Of a stretch of DNA of 64,000 bases, positions 31,249 to 43,916 are shown piece after piece (position 1 is the first letter of the stretch; each line of letters begins with the position of its first letter). The notes beneath the pieces are model-generated. The model ran no database searches, had not been told where the DNA came from, and saw only the letters and a list, made by a program, of their open reading frames with translations. The stretch is from Nevskia sp035651715. Lineage in GTDB: Bacteria > Pseudomonadota > Gammaproteobacteria > Nevskiales > Nevskiaceae. The stretch spans positions 44,771-108,770 of the forward strand of contig DASRFD010000089.1 of assembly GCA_035651715.1 (NCBI GenBank), in the 5' to 3' direction. Both the position numbers and the translations under genes were made by a program.

Positions 31249-32292
31249 GTGAGCAGCAACGTCGTCGAGGTCGGAATCGTGGGCGGCACCGGCTACACCG
31301 GCGCCGAGCTGCTGCGCCTGCTGGCGCGGCACCCGCGTGCCAGGGTCAAGGTGCTGACTTCGCGGCAGGAAGCCGGCAAGCGCGCCGACGCGCTGTTCCC
31401 GCAGCTGCGCGGCCATTGCGAAGCGGTCTACAGCGAGCCCGACCCGGCCGCCCTGGCGCAGTGCCAGGCGGTGTTCTTCGCCACGCCGCACGGCACCGCC
31501 GCCGGCATGGCGCCGGCGCTGGTGGCCCAGGGCGTGAAGGTGATCGACCTGTCGGCCGATTTCCGGCTCAAGGATCCGGCGGTCTACAAGCAGTGGTACA
31601 AGCACGAGCACCCTTGCCCGGACCTGCTGGCCGAGGCGGTCTACGGGCTGCCGGAGCTGCACCGCCACGAGATCGCCAAGGCGCGCGTGGTCGGCAACCC
31701 CGGCTGCTATCCCACGGCGGTGACGCTGGGCCTGCTGCCGCTGCTGGAGGCCGGCGTGGTCGACCGCGGCAGCCTCATCGCCGACTGCAAGTCCGGCGTC
31801 AGCGGCGCCGGCCGCGAACTCAAGCTCGGCTCGATGTTCGTCGAGGCGTCCGACAATCTGAAGTCCTACGGCGTCGCCGGCCACCGCCATCTGCCGGAGA
31901 TCGTGCAGGAGCTGACGGCGGTGGCGGGCGAGCCGGTCGGGCTGACCTTCATCCCGCACCTGATCCCGATGATCCGCGGCATGCAGGCGACCATTTACGC
32001 GCGGCTGACCGAGCCCGGGACCGACCTGCAGGCGCTGTTCGAAAGCCGCTACCGCGGCGAGCCCTTCGTCGACGTGCTGCCGGCCGGCAGCGAGCCGGAG
32101 ACGCGCTCGGTGCGCGCCTCCAATACCTGCCGCGTCGCGGTGCACCGTCCCGGCGGCGGCGATACGGTGGTGGTGCTGTCGGTCATCGATAACCTGACCA
32201 AGGGCGCCGCCGGCCAGGCGGTGCAGTGCTTCAACCTGATGTTCGACTGCGACGAGCAGGCCGCGCTCGACCTGCCGCCGCTCGCGCCGTAG
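31249..32292 (+). CDS. argC: N-acetyl-gamma-glutamyl-phosphate reductase
   Basis: The 347-residue arginine-pathway enzyme has NADP-binding VGIVGGTGYTGAELLRLL (7-24), the active-site Cys in GNPGCYPTA (about 152) and the C-terminal catalytic His region GHRHLPEI. It starts with GTG. It probably heads an operon with the coiled-coil and bactofilin genes. Confidence 0.97.
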   Translation: MSSNVVEVGIVGGTGYTGAELLRLLARHPRARVKVLTSRQEAGKRADALFPQLRGHCEAVYSEPDPAALAQCQAVFFATPHGTAAGMAPALVAQGVKVIDLSADFRLKDPAVYKQWYKHEHPCPDLLAEAVYGLPELHRHEIAKARVVGNPGCYPTAVTLGLLPLLEAGVVDRGSLIADCKSGVSGAGRELKLGSMFVEASDNLKSYGVAGHRHLPEIVQELTAVAGEPVGLTFIPHLIPMIRGMQATIYARLTEPGTDLQALFESRYRGEPFVDVLPAGSEPETRSVRASNTCRVAVHRPGGGDTVVVLSVIDNLTKGAAGQAVQCFNLMFDCDEQAALDLPPLAP

Positions 32293-32300
32293 GCCGGGGC

Positions 32301-33062
32301 GTGAACAGCAAGCACAAGATCATCATCGCCCAGCACCGCCCCTGGCGGCGCTGGATCATCGTCGGCGGCGTCACCGCGGCGGTGCTGCTGGGCGGCTGGG
32401 GCCTGTACCGCTACACCCGCTCGCACACCGTCTCCGACTTCGAGCGCGCCCAGCTGGAGCGCGACCGCCTGCGCGAGGACAACCGCGACCTGTCGCAGAA
32501 GCTGCGCGCGGCCATCTCCGAGAACCAGCAGCTCAAGGACCAGGCCGCCTACCTGAACCGCTCGCAGCAGATCGACGACAGCGCCTGCACCACGGTCAAG
32601 CAGTCGCTGGCGACCCTGCAGGCCGAGTCGGCCGACCTGCGCGAGCAGCTCGCCTTCTACCGCGGCATCGTCTCGCCGGCGGAGTCGCAGGCCGGGGTGC
32701 GGGTGTTCGAGTTCAAGGTCTACGGGCCCAAGGACAAGCAGCTCCAGCCCGGCAACTACCGATACGATCTGGTGCTGATCCAGTCGGTGCGCCACGACAA
32801 GCGCGTCGACGGCGAACTGGCGATCAGCTTCGAAGGCTTCCGCGGCGGCGCCAAGCAAACCCTGAAATTGGCCGATCTGGCCACAGACGGCAACAGAAAT
32901 CTGGTATTTTCCTTCAAGTATTTTGAAGAGTTCAGCGGTAGTTTCCGTTTCCCCGAAGGCTTCAGGCCCCTGCGCGCCACGGTGACCCTGCAGGGCGAGG
33001 GCGCTCCCCGGATCGACGACGACTACGACTGGAACAAGATCATGCAGGAGGCGCTCTCATGA
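32301..33062 (+). CDS. Bitopic inner-membrane protein with periplasmic coiled coil (DUF6776-like)
   Basis: A 253-residue protein: basic N-terminus (KHKIIIAQHRPWRRW), one membrane helix (about 19-36), a coiled coil (about 48-125) and a C-terminal beta-rich domain (about 130-253; YDLVLIQSVRHDKRVDGEL, VFSFKYFEEFSG). It starts with GTG nine bases after argC and overlaps the bactofilin ATG. The same trio with bactofilin occurs in Pseudomonas, suggesting that it is the membrane partner of the bactofilin (inference). Confidence 0.82.
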   Translation: MNSKHKIIIAQHRPWRRWIIVGGVTAAVLLGGWGLYRYTRSHTVSDFERAQLERDRLREDNRDLSQKLRAAISENQQLKDQAAYLNRSQQIDDSACTTVKQSLATLQAESADLREQLAFYRGIVSPAESQAGVRVFEFKVYGPKDKQLQPGNYRYDLVLIQSVRHDKRVDGELAISFEGFRGGAKQTLKLADLATDGNRNLVFSFKYFEEFSGSFRFPEGFRPLRATVTLQGEGAPRIDDDYDWNKIMQEALS

Positions 33063-33544
33063 AGGGGTTTTTGGGTTCCGGCAACAGCGGCAGCACGGGC
33101 GGCGGCGGCAAGGGGACGGCAGTGGACACTCTGATCGGGCGGCAAACGGAAGTTCTGGGCGACGTGCGCTTCTCCGGGGGCCTGCACGTGGACGGCAAGA
33201 TCAAGGGCAGCGTCACCACCCTGGGCGCCGACAAGGCCGCCCATCTGTCGGTCAGCGAAAGCGGGTCTATTGAAGGCGACGTCCGCGTCCCCACCATGAT
33301 GCTGAACGGCACCGTGATCGGGGATGTGCGCGCCAGCGAGAAGCTGTCGCTGGCGTCCAAGGCGCGGGTTACCGGCAACGTGCACTACAAGGTGCTGCAG
33401 ATGGAGCCGGGTGCCATGATCAACGGCCAGCTGCTGTACGAAGGCGGCGAAATGGCGGCCTTGACCCATCACAAGCCGGGCGAGGCCAACAAGGCCGAGT
33501 CCACGGTGCTGGAGATGCAGGAAGGACGCCGCAAGGCGGGTTGA
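33059..33544 (+). CDS. Bactofilin
   Basis: A 161-residue protein with a Gly/Ser-rich N-terminal tail (1-20), the bactofilin beta-helix (about 24-130; TLIGRQTEVLGDVRFSGGLHVDGKIKG and repeated V-x-G-D/N-V turns) and a charged tail. Bactofilins polymerise without nucleotide into cytoskeletal filaments that guide cell-wall synthesis. Its start overlaps the upstream membrane-protein gene (ATGA), and an M23 peptidoglycan hydrolase lies 1.7 kb away, a frequent bactofilin partner class. Confidence 0.94.
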   Translation: MKGFLGSGNSGSTGGGGKGTAVDTLIGRQTEVLGDVRFSGGLHVDGKIKGSVTTLGADKAAHLSVSESGSIEGDVRVPTMMLNGTVIGDVRASEKLSLASKARVTGNVHYKVLQMEPGAMINGQLLYEGGEMAALTHHKPGEANKAESTVLEMQEGRRKAG

Positions 33545-33670
33545 AGGGCTCGCGCATCGCGAGCGCCGCTCGCCGCGGGAACCGGACGCCCGGGCCGGCC
33601 GGGCCGGGCAATCCAGGGAAGCGGCAAGCGCGCCTGGGGGCGGAGCTGAACTGAGCAGGAGCAAGGTGTC

Positions 33671-34030
33671 ATGGGCATGAGCGAAGCGGTGGTGACGGAA
33701 CAGCCGGAAGTGCTGTTCACGGATTCGGCGGCGGCCAAGGTGCGCGAGCTGCTCGACGAGGAAAGCAATCCGGCGCTGAAACTGCGCGTGTTCGTCACCG
33801 GCGGCGGCTGTTCCGGTTTCAAGTACGGCTTCACCTTCGACGAGAACACCGAGGAAGGCGACCTGCAGGTGGAGAACGGCGGCGTCACGCTGCTGGTCGA
33901 TCCGATGAGCCTGCAGTACCTCAGCGGCGCGGAGATCGACTACAAGGACGACGTCAACGGCGCCCAGTTCGTGATCCGCAATCCCAACGCGCAGACCACC
34001 TGCGGCTGCGGCAGCTCGTTCTCGGTCTGA
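33671..34030 (+). CDS. erpA: Iron-sulfur insertion protein ErpA (A-type carrier)
   Basis: A 119-residue A-type Fe-S carrier with the three ligand cysteines: GGGCSGFKYGF (Cys about 48) and TTCGCGSSF (two Cys near the C-terminus). ErpA passes [4Fe-4S] clusters to apo-enzymes. The gene's place beside anmK identifies it as ErpA more than IscA, since no isc genes are near. Confidence 0.95.
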   Translation: MGMSEAVVTEQPEVLFTDSAAAKVRELLDEESNPALKLRVFVTGGGCSGFKYGFTFDENTEEGDLQVENGGVTLLVDPMSLQYLSGAEIDYKDDVNGAQFVIRNPNAQTTCGCGSSFSV

Positions 34031-34063
34031 AGCTTTTCTAAACCCGACCGCCTCGAGCGCATG

Positions 34064-34100
34064 AAAAAGCCCTCTCCTACCCGGTAGGAGAGGGCTTTTT
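34064..34100. terminator. Bidirectional terminator between erpA and anmK
   Basis: A perfect 17-base stem, AAAAAGCCCTCTCCTAC / GTAGGAGAGGGCTTTTT, around a CCG loop. The A5 and T5 ends serve both convergent genes. Confidence 0.95.
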
Positions 34101-34134
34101 CGTGGCTGCCCACTCTTCTTGCCGGCCCCGGACT

Positions 34135-35244
34135 TCAGGGCCGGTAGATCCCCCCCAGCACCGCTAGGCGCGAAGCGCCGGTCACGCCCGGCAGGTTGCC
34201 GGGCTGGCCGGCCAGGGTCCGCACCGCCAGCCAGGCGAAGGCGGTGGCCTCGATCCAGCCCGAGTCCAGCCCATAATCGTCGCTGGGATGCACGGTGCAG
34301 CGCGGCAGCAGTTCGGCCAGCCGGCGCATCAGGTAGGCGTTGCGCGCCCCGCCGCCGCAGACCAGCATGCGCCGGGTGGTCGGCGCGTAGCGCACCAGGT
34401 CGGCGGCGACGCTGCGCACGGTCAGCTCGGCCAGGGTCGCCTGCACGTCGGCCGGCGCCAGCCTGGACAGGCCCGGGAAGCGCTGCTGCAGCCAGCCCAG
34501 GTGGAAATAGCCGCGGCCGGTGCTCTTGGGCGGCGGCAGGGCGAAATAGGGATCGGCCAGCAACGCCGCCAGCAGCGCGTCGTCGCAGTAGCCCGAAGCG
34601 GCGAAGGCGCCGTCGGTGTCGTAGGGCTGGCCGAGGTGACGCTCGCTCCACTCGTCGAGCAGGCCGTTGGCGGGGCCGGTGTCGAAGCCGCGCACCTGCC
34701 CGGGGTCGGCGTTGGGCAGCAGGGTCAGGTTGCCGATGCCGCCCAGGTTGAGCGCGCAGCGCGGCTCGGCGTCGGTGGCGAACAGGGCGTGGTGGAAGGC
34801 CGGCACCAGCGGCGCGCCCTGGCCGCCGAGTGCCACGTCCTTGCGGCGGAAATCGCCCACCGTGGCGATGCCGCAGCGCGCCGCGATCAGGCTCGGGTCG
34901 CCCAGTTGCAGGGTCGCCCAGGGCTGGGCCGAGGTGTCGTGGAACACGGTCTGGCCGTGGCTGCCGATGACCGTGACCGCGCCGGTGGCGACGCCGGCGC
35001 GGTTGAGCAGGTTCAGCGCGGTGTCGGCGAAGCGCTCCGCCACCTCGACGTCGAGGGTAGCCAGCTCGCGCAGGCTCAGGGCCGCGTCGCTGCGCGCGAC
35101 TTCGAGCAGCCGCGCGCGCAGCGCGGCGGGGTATTCGAGGCTGTGGCTGGCGTGCAGGCCGGCGAAACGCCCGTCCCGGAACTCGGCCAGGACGGCGTCG
35201 ATGCCGTTCATGCTCGTGCCCGACATCAGGCCGAGAGCGAGCAT
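34135..35244 (-). CDS. anmK: Anhydro-N-acetylmuramic acid kinase
   Basis: A 369-residue sugar kinase that phosphorylates and opens 1,6-anhydroMurNAc in cell-wall recycling. Motifs: LGLMSGTSMNGIDAVL (4-19), IGSHGQTVFHD, GDFRRKDVALGGQGAPLVP, FDTGPANGLLDEW, and VCGGGARNAYLMRRL near the end. It lies 19 bases downstream of the M23 endopeptidase gene on the same strand, so wall cleavage and recycling genes form one unit. Confidence 0.96.
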   Translation of the reverse strand: MLALGLMSGTSMNGIDAVLAEFRDGRFAGLHASHSLEYPAALRARLLEVARSDAALSLRELATLDVEVAERFADTALNLLNRAGVATGAVTVIGSHGQTVFHDTSAQPWATLQLGDPSLIAARCGIATVGDFRRKDVALGGQGAPLVPAFHHALFATDAEPRCALNLGGIGNLTLLPNADPGQVRGFDTGPANGLLDEWSERHLGQPYDTDGAFAASGYCDDALLAALLADPYFALPPPKSTGRGYFHLGWLQQRFPGLSRLAPADVQATLAELTVRSVAADLVRYAPTTRRMLVCGGGARNAYLMRRLAELLPRCTVHPSDDYGLDSGWIEATAFAWLAVRTLAGQPGNLPGVTGASRLAVLGGIYRP

Positions 35245-35263
35245 GCCAGGCCCCCTTGCGGGC

Positions 35264-36631
35264 TTACGGCGTGGCGCTGGCCGCCGGCGTGCCGGCCTGG
35301 GCGACGTTGCCGTGGGTGTCGATATGGTCGAGCGCGGCCACCAGCGGGGCGGTGCTGGAGCGGAACTGCGCCATGGTCCTGGCATCCAGCGGCATGCTGC
35401 GCGGCAGGATCACCTTCTCCGGATTGACCGGCATGCCGTTGACGCGGAATTCGTAGTGCAGGTGCGGGCCGGTGGCCAGGCCGGTCATGCCGACGTAGGC
35501 GATGACCTGGCCCTGCGTCACCGGCATGCCGACGCGCAGGCCTTTCTGGAAGCGCGAGAGGTGGCCGTACACGGTCTCGTACTGGTTGCCGTGGCGCAGC
35601 ACCACGACGTTGCCGTAGCCGCCCTTGCGGCCGACGAACTCGACGCGGCCGTTGCCCGAGGCGTGCACCGGCGTGCCCGTGGGCGCGGCGTAGTCGGTGC
35701 CCATGTGGGCGCGCATGCGGTTGAGGATGGGGTGCCAGCGGTGCAGGGTGAAGCCGGAGCTGATGCGGGTGAAATCCACCGGGGTGCGGATGAAGGCCTT
35801 GCGCAGCGACAGCCCCTGCGGCGTGTAGTAGGCCTTGGTGCCGTCGGCGGCGACATAGCGCACCGCGCGGTAGGTCCTGCCGTTGTTGGTGAACTCGGCG
35901 GCGAGGATGTCGCCGTCGCGCAGCTTCTTGCCGTCCTTGTAGATTTCCTCGTAGACCACCGAGAAGCGGTCGCCTTCCTGCAGGTCCTGGGCGAAGTCGA
36001 TGTCGTAGCCGAACAGGTCGGCGAACTCCAGGATCATGCGGTCGTTGAGGCCGGACTTGCGGCCGTCCAGGAACAGCGAGTTCTCGATCACGCCGGTGGC
36101 TTCGTTCTTGCGGCGCTCGAGCTGGGCGGTGAGGGTGGTGCTCTCGAAGCCCTTGTCGCCGCGGCGCACGCTCAGGGTGCGCAGCTCGTCCATCGGGTAG
36201 ATCAGCTCCTGCAGGTCGCCGTTGGTGATGCGCAGGCGCAGCTGGTCGCCGGCCTTGAGGCGCTTGAGCTGGGCGCAGTCGCCGCCGAGGCGGGTGATCT
36301 CCATCCAGTTTTCCGGCGACAGGTGGGCGTCGTCGAAGATGTTGGACAGGCTCTGGCCGGACTTCACCGCCACCGTGGTCCACTCCGACGGCGGCGGCAC
36401 GGTCAGCGCTTCGCTGACCGCGCTGTTGATCTCGGAATCGAAGCGCGCCACCGGGAATTCCTGCGTGTCGGCGGCGACGGCGCGGGCGGTGCCGGCCGTT
36501 TCCTGGTCCAGCGCGCTGTCCTGATGGTAGTAAACGAAGGCGGCAGCCGAGGCGGCGAGGAATCCGCAGATCACAACGATACGACGGGCCGAAGAGCGGG
36601 CGCTCCCCTCGGCGGGGCTATAATTCGACAT
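35264..36631 (-). CDS. M23 family peptidoglycan DD-endopeptidase (MepM-like)
   Basis: The 455-residue envelope protein has an N-terminal membrane anchor (about 17-35), an OapA/LysM-like domain (about 85-140: VKSGQSLSNIFDDAHLS), the Csd3-type middle domain and a C-terminal lysostaphin-type domain. The M23 zinc ligands are present: His and Asp in HMGTDYAAP and His in GPHLHYEF. Such enzymes cut cross-bridges to let new glycan in. It is divergent from tyrS and upstream of anmK, the order known in Pseudomonas. Confidence 0.94.
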   Translation of the reverse strand: MSNYSPAEGSARSSARRIVVICGFLAASAAAFVYYHQDSALDQETAGTARAVAADTQEFPVARFDSEINSAVSEALTVPPPSEWTTVAVKSGQSLSNIFDDAHLSPENWMEITRLGGDCAQLKRLKAGDQLRLRITNGDLQELIYPMDELRTLSVRRGDKGFESTTLTAQLERRKNEATGVIENSLFLDGRKSGLNDRMILEFADLFGYDIDFAQDLQEGDRFSVVYEEIYKDGKKLRDGDILAAEFTNNGRTYRAVRYVAADGTKAYYTPQGLSLRKAFIRTPVDFTRISSGFTLHRWHPILNRMRAHMGTDYAAPTGTPVHASGNGRVEFVGRKGGYGNVVVLRHGNQYETVYGHLSRFQKGLRVGMPVTQGQVIAYVGMTGLATGPHLHYEFRVNGMPVNPEKVILPRSMPLDARTMAQFRSSTAPLVAALDHIDTHGNVAQAGTPAASATP

Positions 36632-36820
36632 ACGACTTCCGCAAATGAGCTAAAAGGACTGCGCCCGGAGGCTGCAGACTTGAACGGCCAGATGGTTCTG
36701 GTTGGTATCGTCGAATCGGCCGCGAATGGTGTAACAAGACCATAATTCCCCCCGGTTGGCAATCCCCCGCGGCGCAAAAAAATCACCTATTACGAGCCAC
36801 TTGTTCAGCGAACTTCACCC

Positions 36821-38053
36821 ATGACCCCCGGTTTTGAAGAAGTCCCCCCCGAGCTCTGGTCCGAGATCCAGCGCGGCACTGACGAGATCATCCCGCGCGA
36901 CGAGCTGCGGTCCCGCCTCGCCGCCGCCGCGCAGAACGGCACCCGCCTGCGCATCAAAGCCGGGTTCGACCCCACCGCCAAGGACCTGCACCTGGGCCAC
37001 ACGCTTTTGTTAAACAAATTGCGTGCCTACCAGGAGGCCGGGCACGAGGCGATCTTCCTCATCGGGGATTTCACCGGCATGATCGGCGATCCCACCGGCA
37101 AGAACGAAACCCGCAAGCCGCTGACCCGCGAGCAGGTGCAGGAGAACGCCGAGACCTACAAGCAGCAGGTCTACAAGATCCTGGACCCGGCCAGGACCAC
37201 CATCGCCTTCAACTCCCACTGGCTCGACCCGCTGGGCACCGAGGGCCTGCTGCGCCTGGCGGCGCAGCACACCGTGGCCCGCATGATGGAGCGCGACGAC
37301 TTCTCCAAGCGCTACAAGGAGGGGCTGCCGATCGCCATCCACGAGTTCCTCTATCCGCTGCTGCAGGGCTACGACTCGGTGGCGCTGAAGGCCGACGTCG
37401 AGCTGGGCGGCACCGACCAGAAATTCAACCTCCTGGTGGGCCGCCACCTGCAGGGCGTCTACGGCCAGAAGCCGCAGTGCATCATGACCGTGCCGATCCT
37501 CGAGGGCCTGGACGGCGTCAACAAGATGAGCAAGTCGCTCAACAACTACATCGCCCTCAACGATCCGGCCGGCGAGATGTTCGGCAAGCTGATGTCGATC
37601 TCCGACACCCTGATGTGGCGCTACTACGACCTGCTCAGCTTCAAGCCGCTGGCTGCCATCGCCGCGCTGCGCCAGTCGGTGAAGGAGGGCGCCAATCCGC
37701 GCGACATCAAGATGGCCCTGGGGGTGGAGCTGGTGGACCGCTTCCATGGTGCCGGCGCCGGCGAGCAGGCCAGGGCGGCCTTCCTCGCCCAGTTCTCCAA
37801 GGGCGAGCTGCCGGAGAACATCCCCGAGGTCACCGTGGCGGTGCCGCCGGAGGGCATGGCGCTGGCGCGCGTGCTCAAGGAGGCGGGCCTGGTCGCCAGC
37901 AACGGCGAGGGCAACCGGATGATCGAGCAGAAGGCGGTGCGGGTGGATGCGCAGCGGGTGGAGGACCGCGGCCTGATGCTGCAGGCCGGCGCCAGCCACC
38001 TGCTCCAGGTCGGCTCGCGCCGCTACGCCCGAGTGGTGCTGAAAGCGCCCTGA
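36821..38053 (+). CDS. tyrS: Tyrosyl-tRNA synthetase
   Basis: A 410-residue class I synthetase of the TyrZ-like type: HLGH signature (57-60) after KAGFDPTAKDL, FLIGDFTGMIGDPTGK, the LGGTDQKFNLL site, KMSKS loop and a C-terminal S4 RNA-binding domain (ALARVLKEAGLVASNGEGNRMIEQKAVRVD). The 188-base gap shared with the M23 gene has a CATAAT element (36741-36746) but no convincing -35. Confidence 0.97.
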   Translation: MTPGFEEVPPELWSEIQRGTDEIIPRDELRSRLAAAAQNGTRLRIKAGFDPTAKDLHLGHTLLLNKLRAYQEAGHEAIFLIGDFTGMIGDPTGKNETRKPLTREQVQENAETYKQQVYKILDPARTTIAFNSHWLDPLGTEGLLRLAAQHTVARMMERDDFSKRYKEGLPIAIHEFLYPLLQGYDSVALKADVELGGTDQKFNLLVGRHLQGVYGQKPQCIMTVPILEGLDGVNKMSKSLNNYIALNDPAGEMFGKLMSISDTLMWRYYDLLSFKPLAAIAALRQSVKEGANPRDIKMALGVELVDRFHGAGAGEQARAAFLAQFSKGELPENIPEVTVAVPPEGMALARVLKEAGLVASNGEGNRMIEQKAVRVDAQRVEDRGLMLQAGASHLLQVGSRRYARVVLKAP

Positions 38054-38075
38054 TCTCCACCGGCGGCAGGCCAGG

Positions 38076-38114
38076 GCCCCGGCGGGATCATTCCTGCCGG
38101 GGCTTTAATTTTTT
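38076..38114 (+). terminator. Terminator of tyrS
   Basis: A 12-base stem GCCCCGGCGGGA / TCCTGCCGGGGC (one G-U pair) with a TCAT loop, followed by TTTAATTTTTT, 23 bases after the stop. Confidence 0.92.
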
Positions 38115-38394
38115 GGCTGGCCCCTTGGAGGTGCCGCAGTGGCAGGACCCGCCGCTGGTCGGCCAAAGCCCCCAAACTGGTCAAAAAATCGCCAATGAGC
38201 GTATAGTCGTCGGCTCAGTCGCCCGGGGCGGCCGGTTTTCCCGCCCGGACGGCCCGGTTTTTTGCGCAAATCAGGGTTCCTGACCCTGCGTGAACAAGTT
38301 TTTTCAAACTTTTTTAAAGCCAAAAAAGCTCAACAAGAACAAAGGCTTTATGGGTCTTTTGGGGGGCTCCCCGAAAAAAGTTCATGAAACGGTG

Positions 38395-38422
38395 TTGACA
38401 CCCTTTCTGACCCATCTATAAT
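38395..38422 (+). promoter_or_regulatory. rRNA operon promoter
   Basis: TTGACA (38395-38400), a 16-base spacer and TATAAT (38417-38422): both boxes are perfect, and the 16-base spacing with GC-rich discriminator is typical of growth-rate-controlled rrn P1 promoters. A-rich UP-like sequence (GAAAAAAG) lies upstream. Transcription should start near 38429. Confidence 0.9.
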
Positions 38423-38651
38423 TCGCCTCCCTGCTGCACGGGACGCGACGAAAAAACGAGTCCTAACAGCCTGATCTTTAACAAAAAGCAAGTGATTTGT
38501 GTGGGTGCTCCCGGTGCGCGGCGAAAGCCAAAGCATTACGGAGTATCAACGTAAAGCCCAAGTTGTACATTGAGCGAGTGTTGATAACTCTTAGGCAGCG
38601 AAGACGCTTTTCCTTAAGCGTTGAGCTGCGATCCTTTTAAAGTTTTAAATT
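38423..38651 (+). other. rRNA operon leader
   Basis: This leader holds the boxA antiterminator (38472-38483) and A+T-rich sequence that pairs with the 16S-23S spacer to form the RNase III stem (the GCGTTGAGC...and AGACGCT parts look suited). No protein gene. The 598 bases between tyrS and 16S contain only the tyrS terminator, promoter and this leader. Confidence 0.7.
38472..38483 (+). promoter_or_regulatory. boxA antitermination site of the rRNA leader
   Basis: TGATCTTTAACA, one change from the gammaproteobacterial boxA TGCTCTTTAACA, 180 bases before 16S. NusB/NusE bind here to keep rRNA transcription Rho-resistant. Confidence 0.85.
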
Positions 38652-40178
<1,527 letters not shown>

Positions 40179-40267
40179 GAGACGCTTTCAATGCGCTCGG
40201 GAGCATCCAACACAAGTCACTTGCTTGAACGAGAGTCGCCGTATTCCGGTGCTCTGGCCGCGCGTTA

Positions 40268-40344
<77 letters not shown>

Positions 40345-40386
40345 TCAGGGTCGCTTCAAACGTCCGGTCGATAGACGAAATCCTGC

Positions 40387-40462
40387 GGGGCCATAGCTCA
40401 GTTGGGAGAGCGCCTGCTTTGCAAGCAGGAGGTCGTCGGTTCGATCCCGTCTGGCTCCACCA
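40387..40462 (+). tRNA. tRNA-Ala (TGC anticodon)
   Basis: 76 bases, GGGGCCA acceptor with TGGCTCC, anticodon loop TTTGCAA, TTCGATC T-loop, encoded CCA. It follows tRNA-Ile by 42 bases. Confidence 0.98.
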
Positions 40463-40528
40463 AATCACGGCGTGGTTCTGATGAGCGCTCTCTTCGCGAG
40501 AGCGTTGATCAGAACCTTTCTGGTTCTC

Positions 40529-40541
40529 TGTTCTTTAAAAA
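40529..40541 (+). promoter_or_regulatory. boxA-like site in the 16S-23S spacer
   Basis: TGTTCTTTAAAAA, 170 bases before 23S; the usual second boxA of proteobacterial rrn operons. The rest of the 250-base spacer before 23S is A+T-rich processing-stem sequence with no gene. Confidence 0.75.
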
Positions 40542-40712
40542 TTCGGGTTGTAGTTAAACACTGTAAAGCACAAAGCGTTACAACTTCTAACTGATTTGTA
40601 ATGTTCTCAATGCCCAAGGTGCTTAACGGCGTAAATGTCGTAGTAGTTATGGTTGTAAAACCGTAACCGCTGGTATTCGATCAATGTAGCGAGAGAATGC
40701 TTGAGGTTATAT

Positions 40713-43561
<2,849 letters not shown>

Positions 43562-43680
43562 ATAACGCTCAAGCATTTTCTGCTGTTAAGTAACTGAGGC
43601 ATTGAGAAGTGCCCAAGGTGTTTGACTACAACCCAATTCGGAGTGGCGATTGCTGAAAGGCGTCGACATTCCAGACAGTT

Positions 43681-43799
43681 TGCCTGGCGGCCATAGCGAG
43701 TTGGAACCACCGGTTCCCATCCCGAACACCGAAGTGAAACGACTCAGCGCCGATGGTAGTGTAGCGATGACTATGTGAGAGTAGGACACTGCCAGGCTC
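43681..43799 (+). rRNA. rrf: 5S ribosomal RNA
   Basis: TGCCTGGCGG pairs with ACTGCCAGGCT at the end; the internal CCGAACACCGAAGTGAAACG and GATGGTAGTGTAG stretches are the conserved 5S loops. 119 bases. Confidence 0.95.
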
Positions 43800-43810
43800 T
43801 TAAACGGAAC

Positions 43811-43840
43811 AACCCCCGGACGTAAGTCCGGGGGTTTTTT
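43811..43840 (+). terminator. rRNA operon terminator
   Basis: An 11-base stem AACCCCCGGAC / GTCCGGGGGTT with loop GTAA, running into T6, just after 5S. Confidence 0.95.
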
Positions 43841-43916
43841 CGTTTTGCGCCGCATCCATCCCCGGCCTTGCCGCATCTGACTGTTGGCTTGTTCCAGAAC
43901 CAGAAGGGGAGTACCG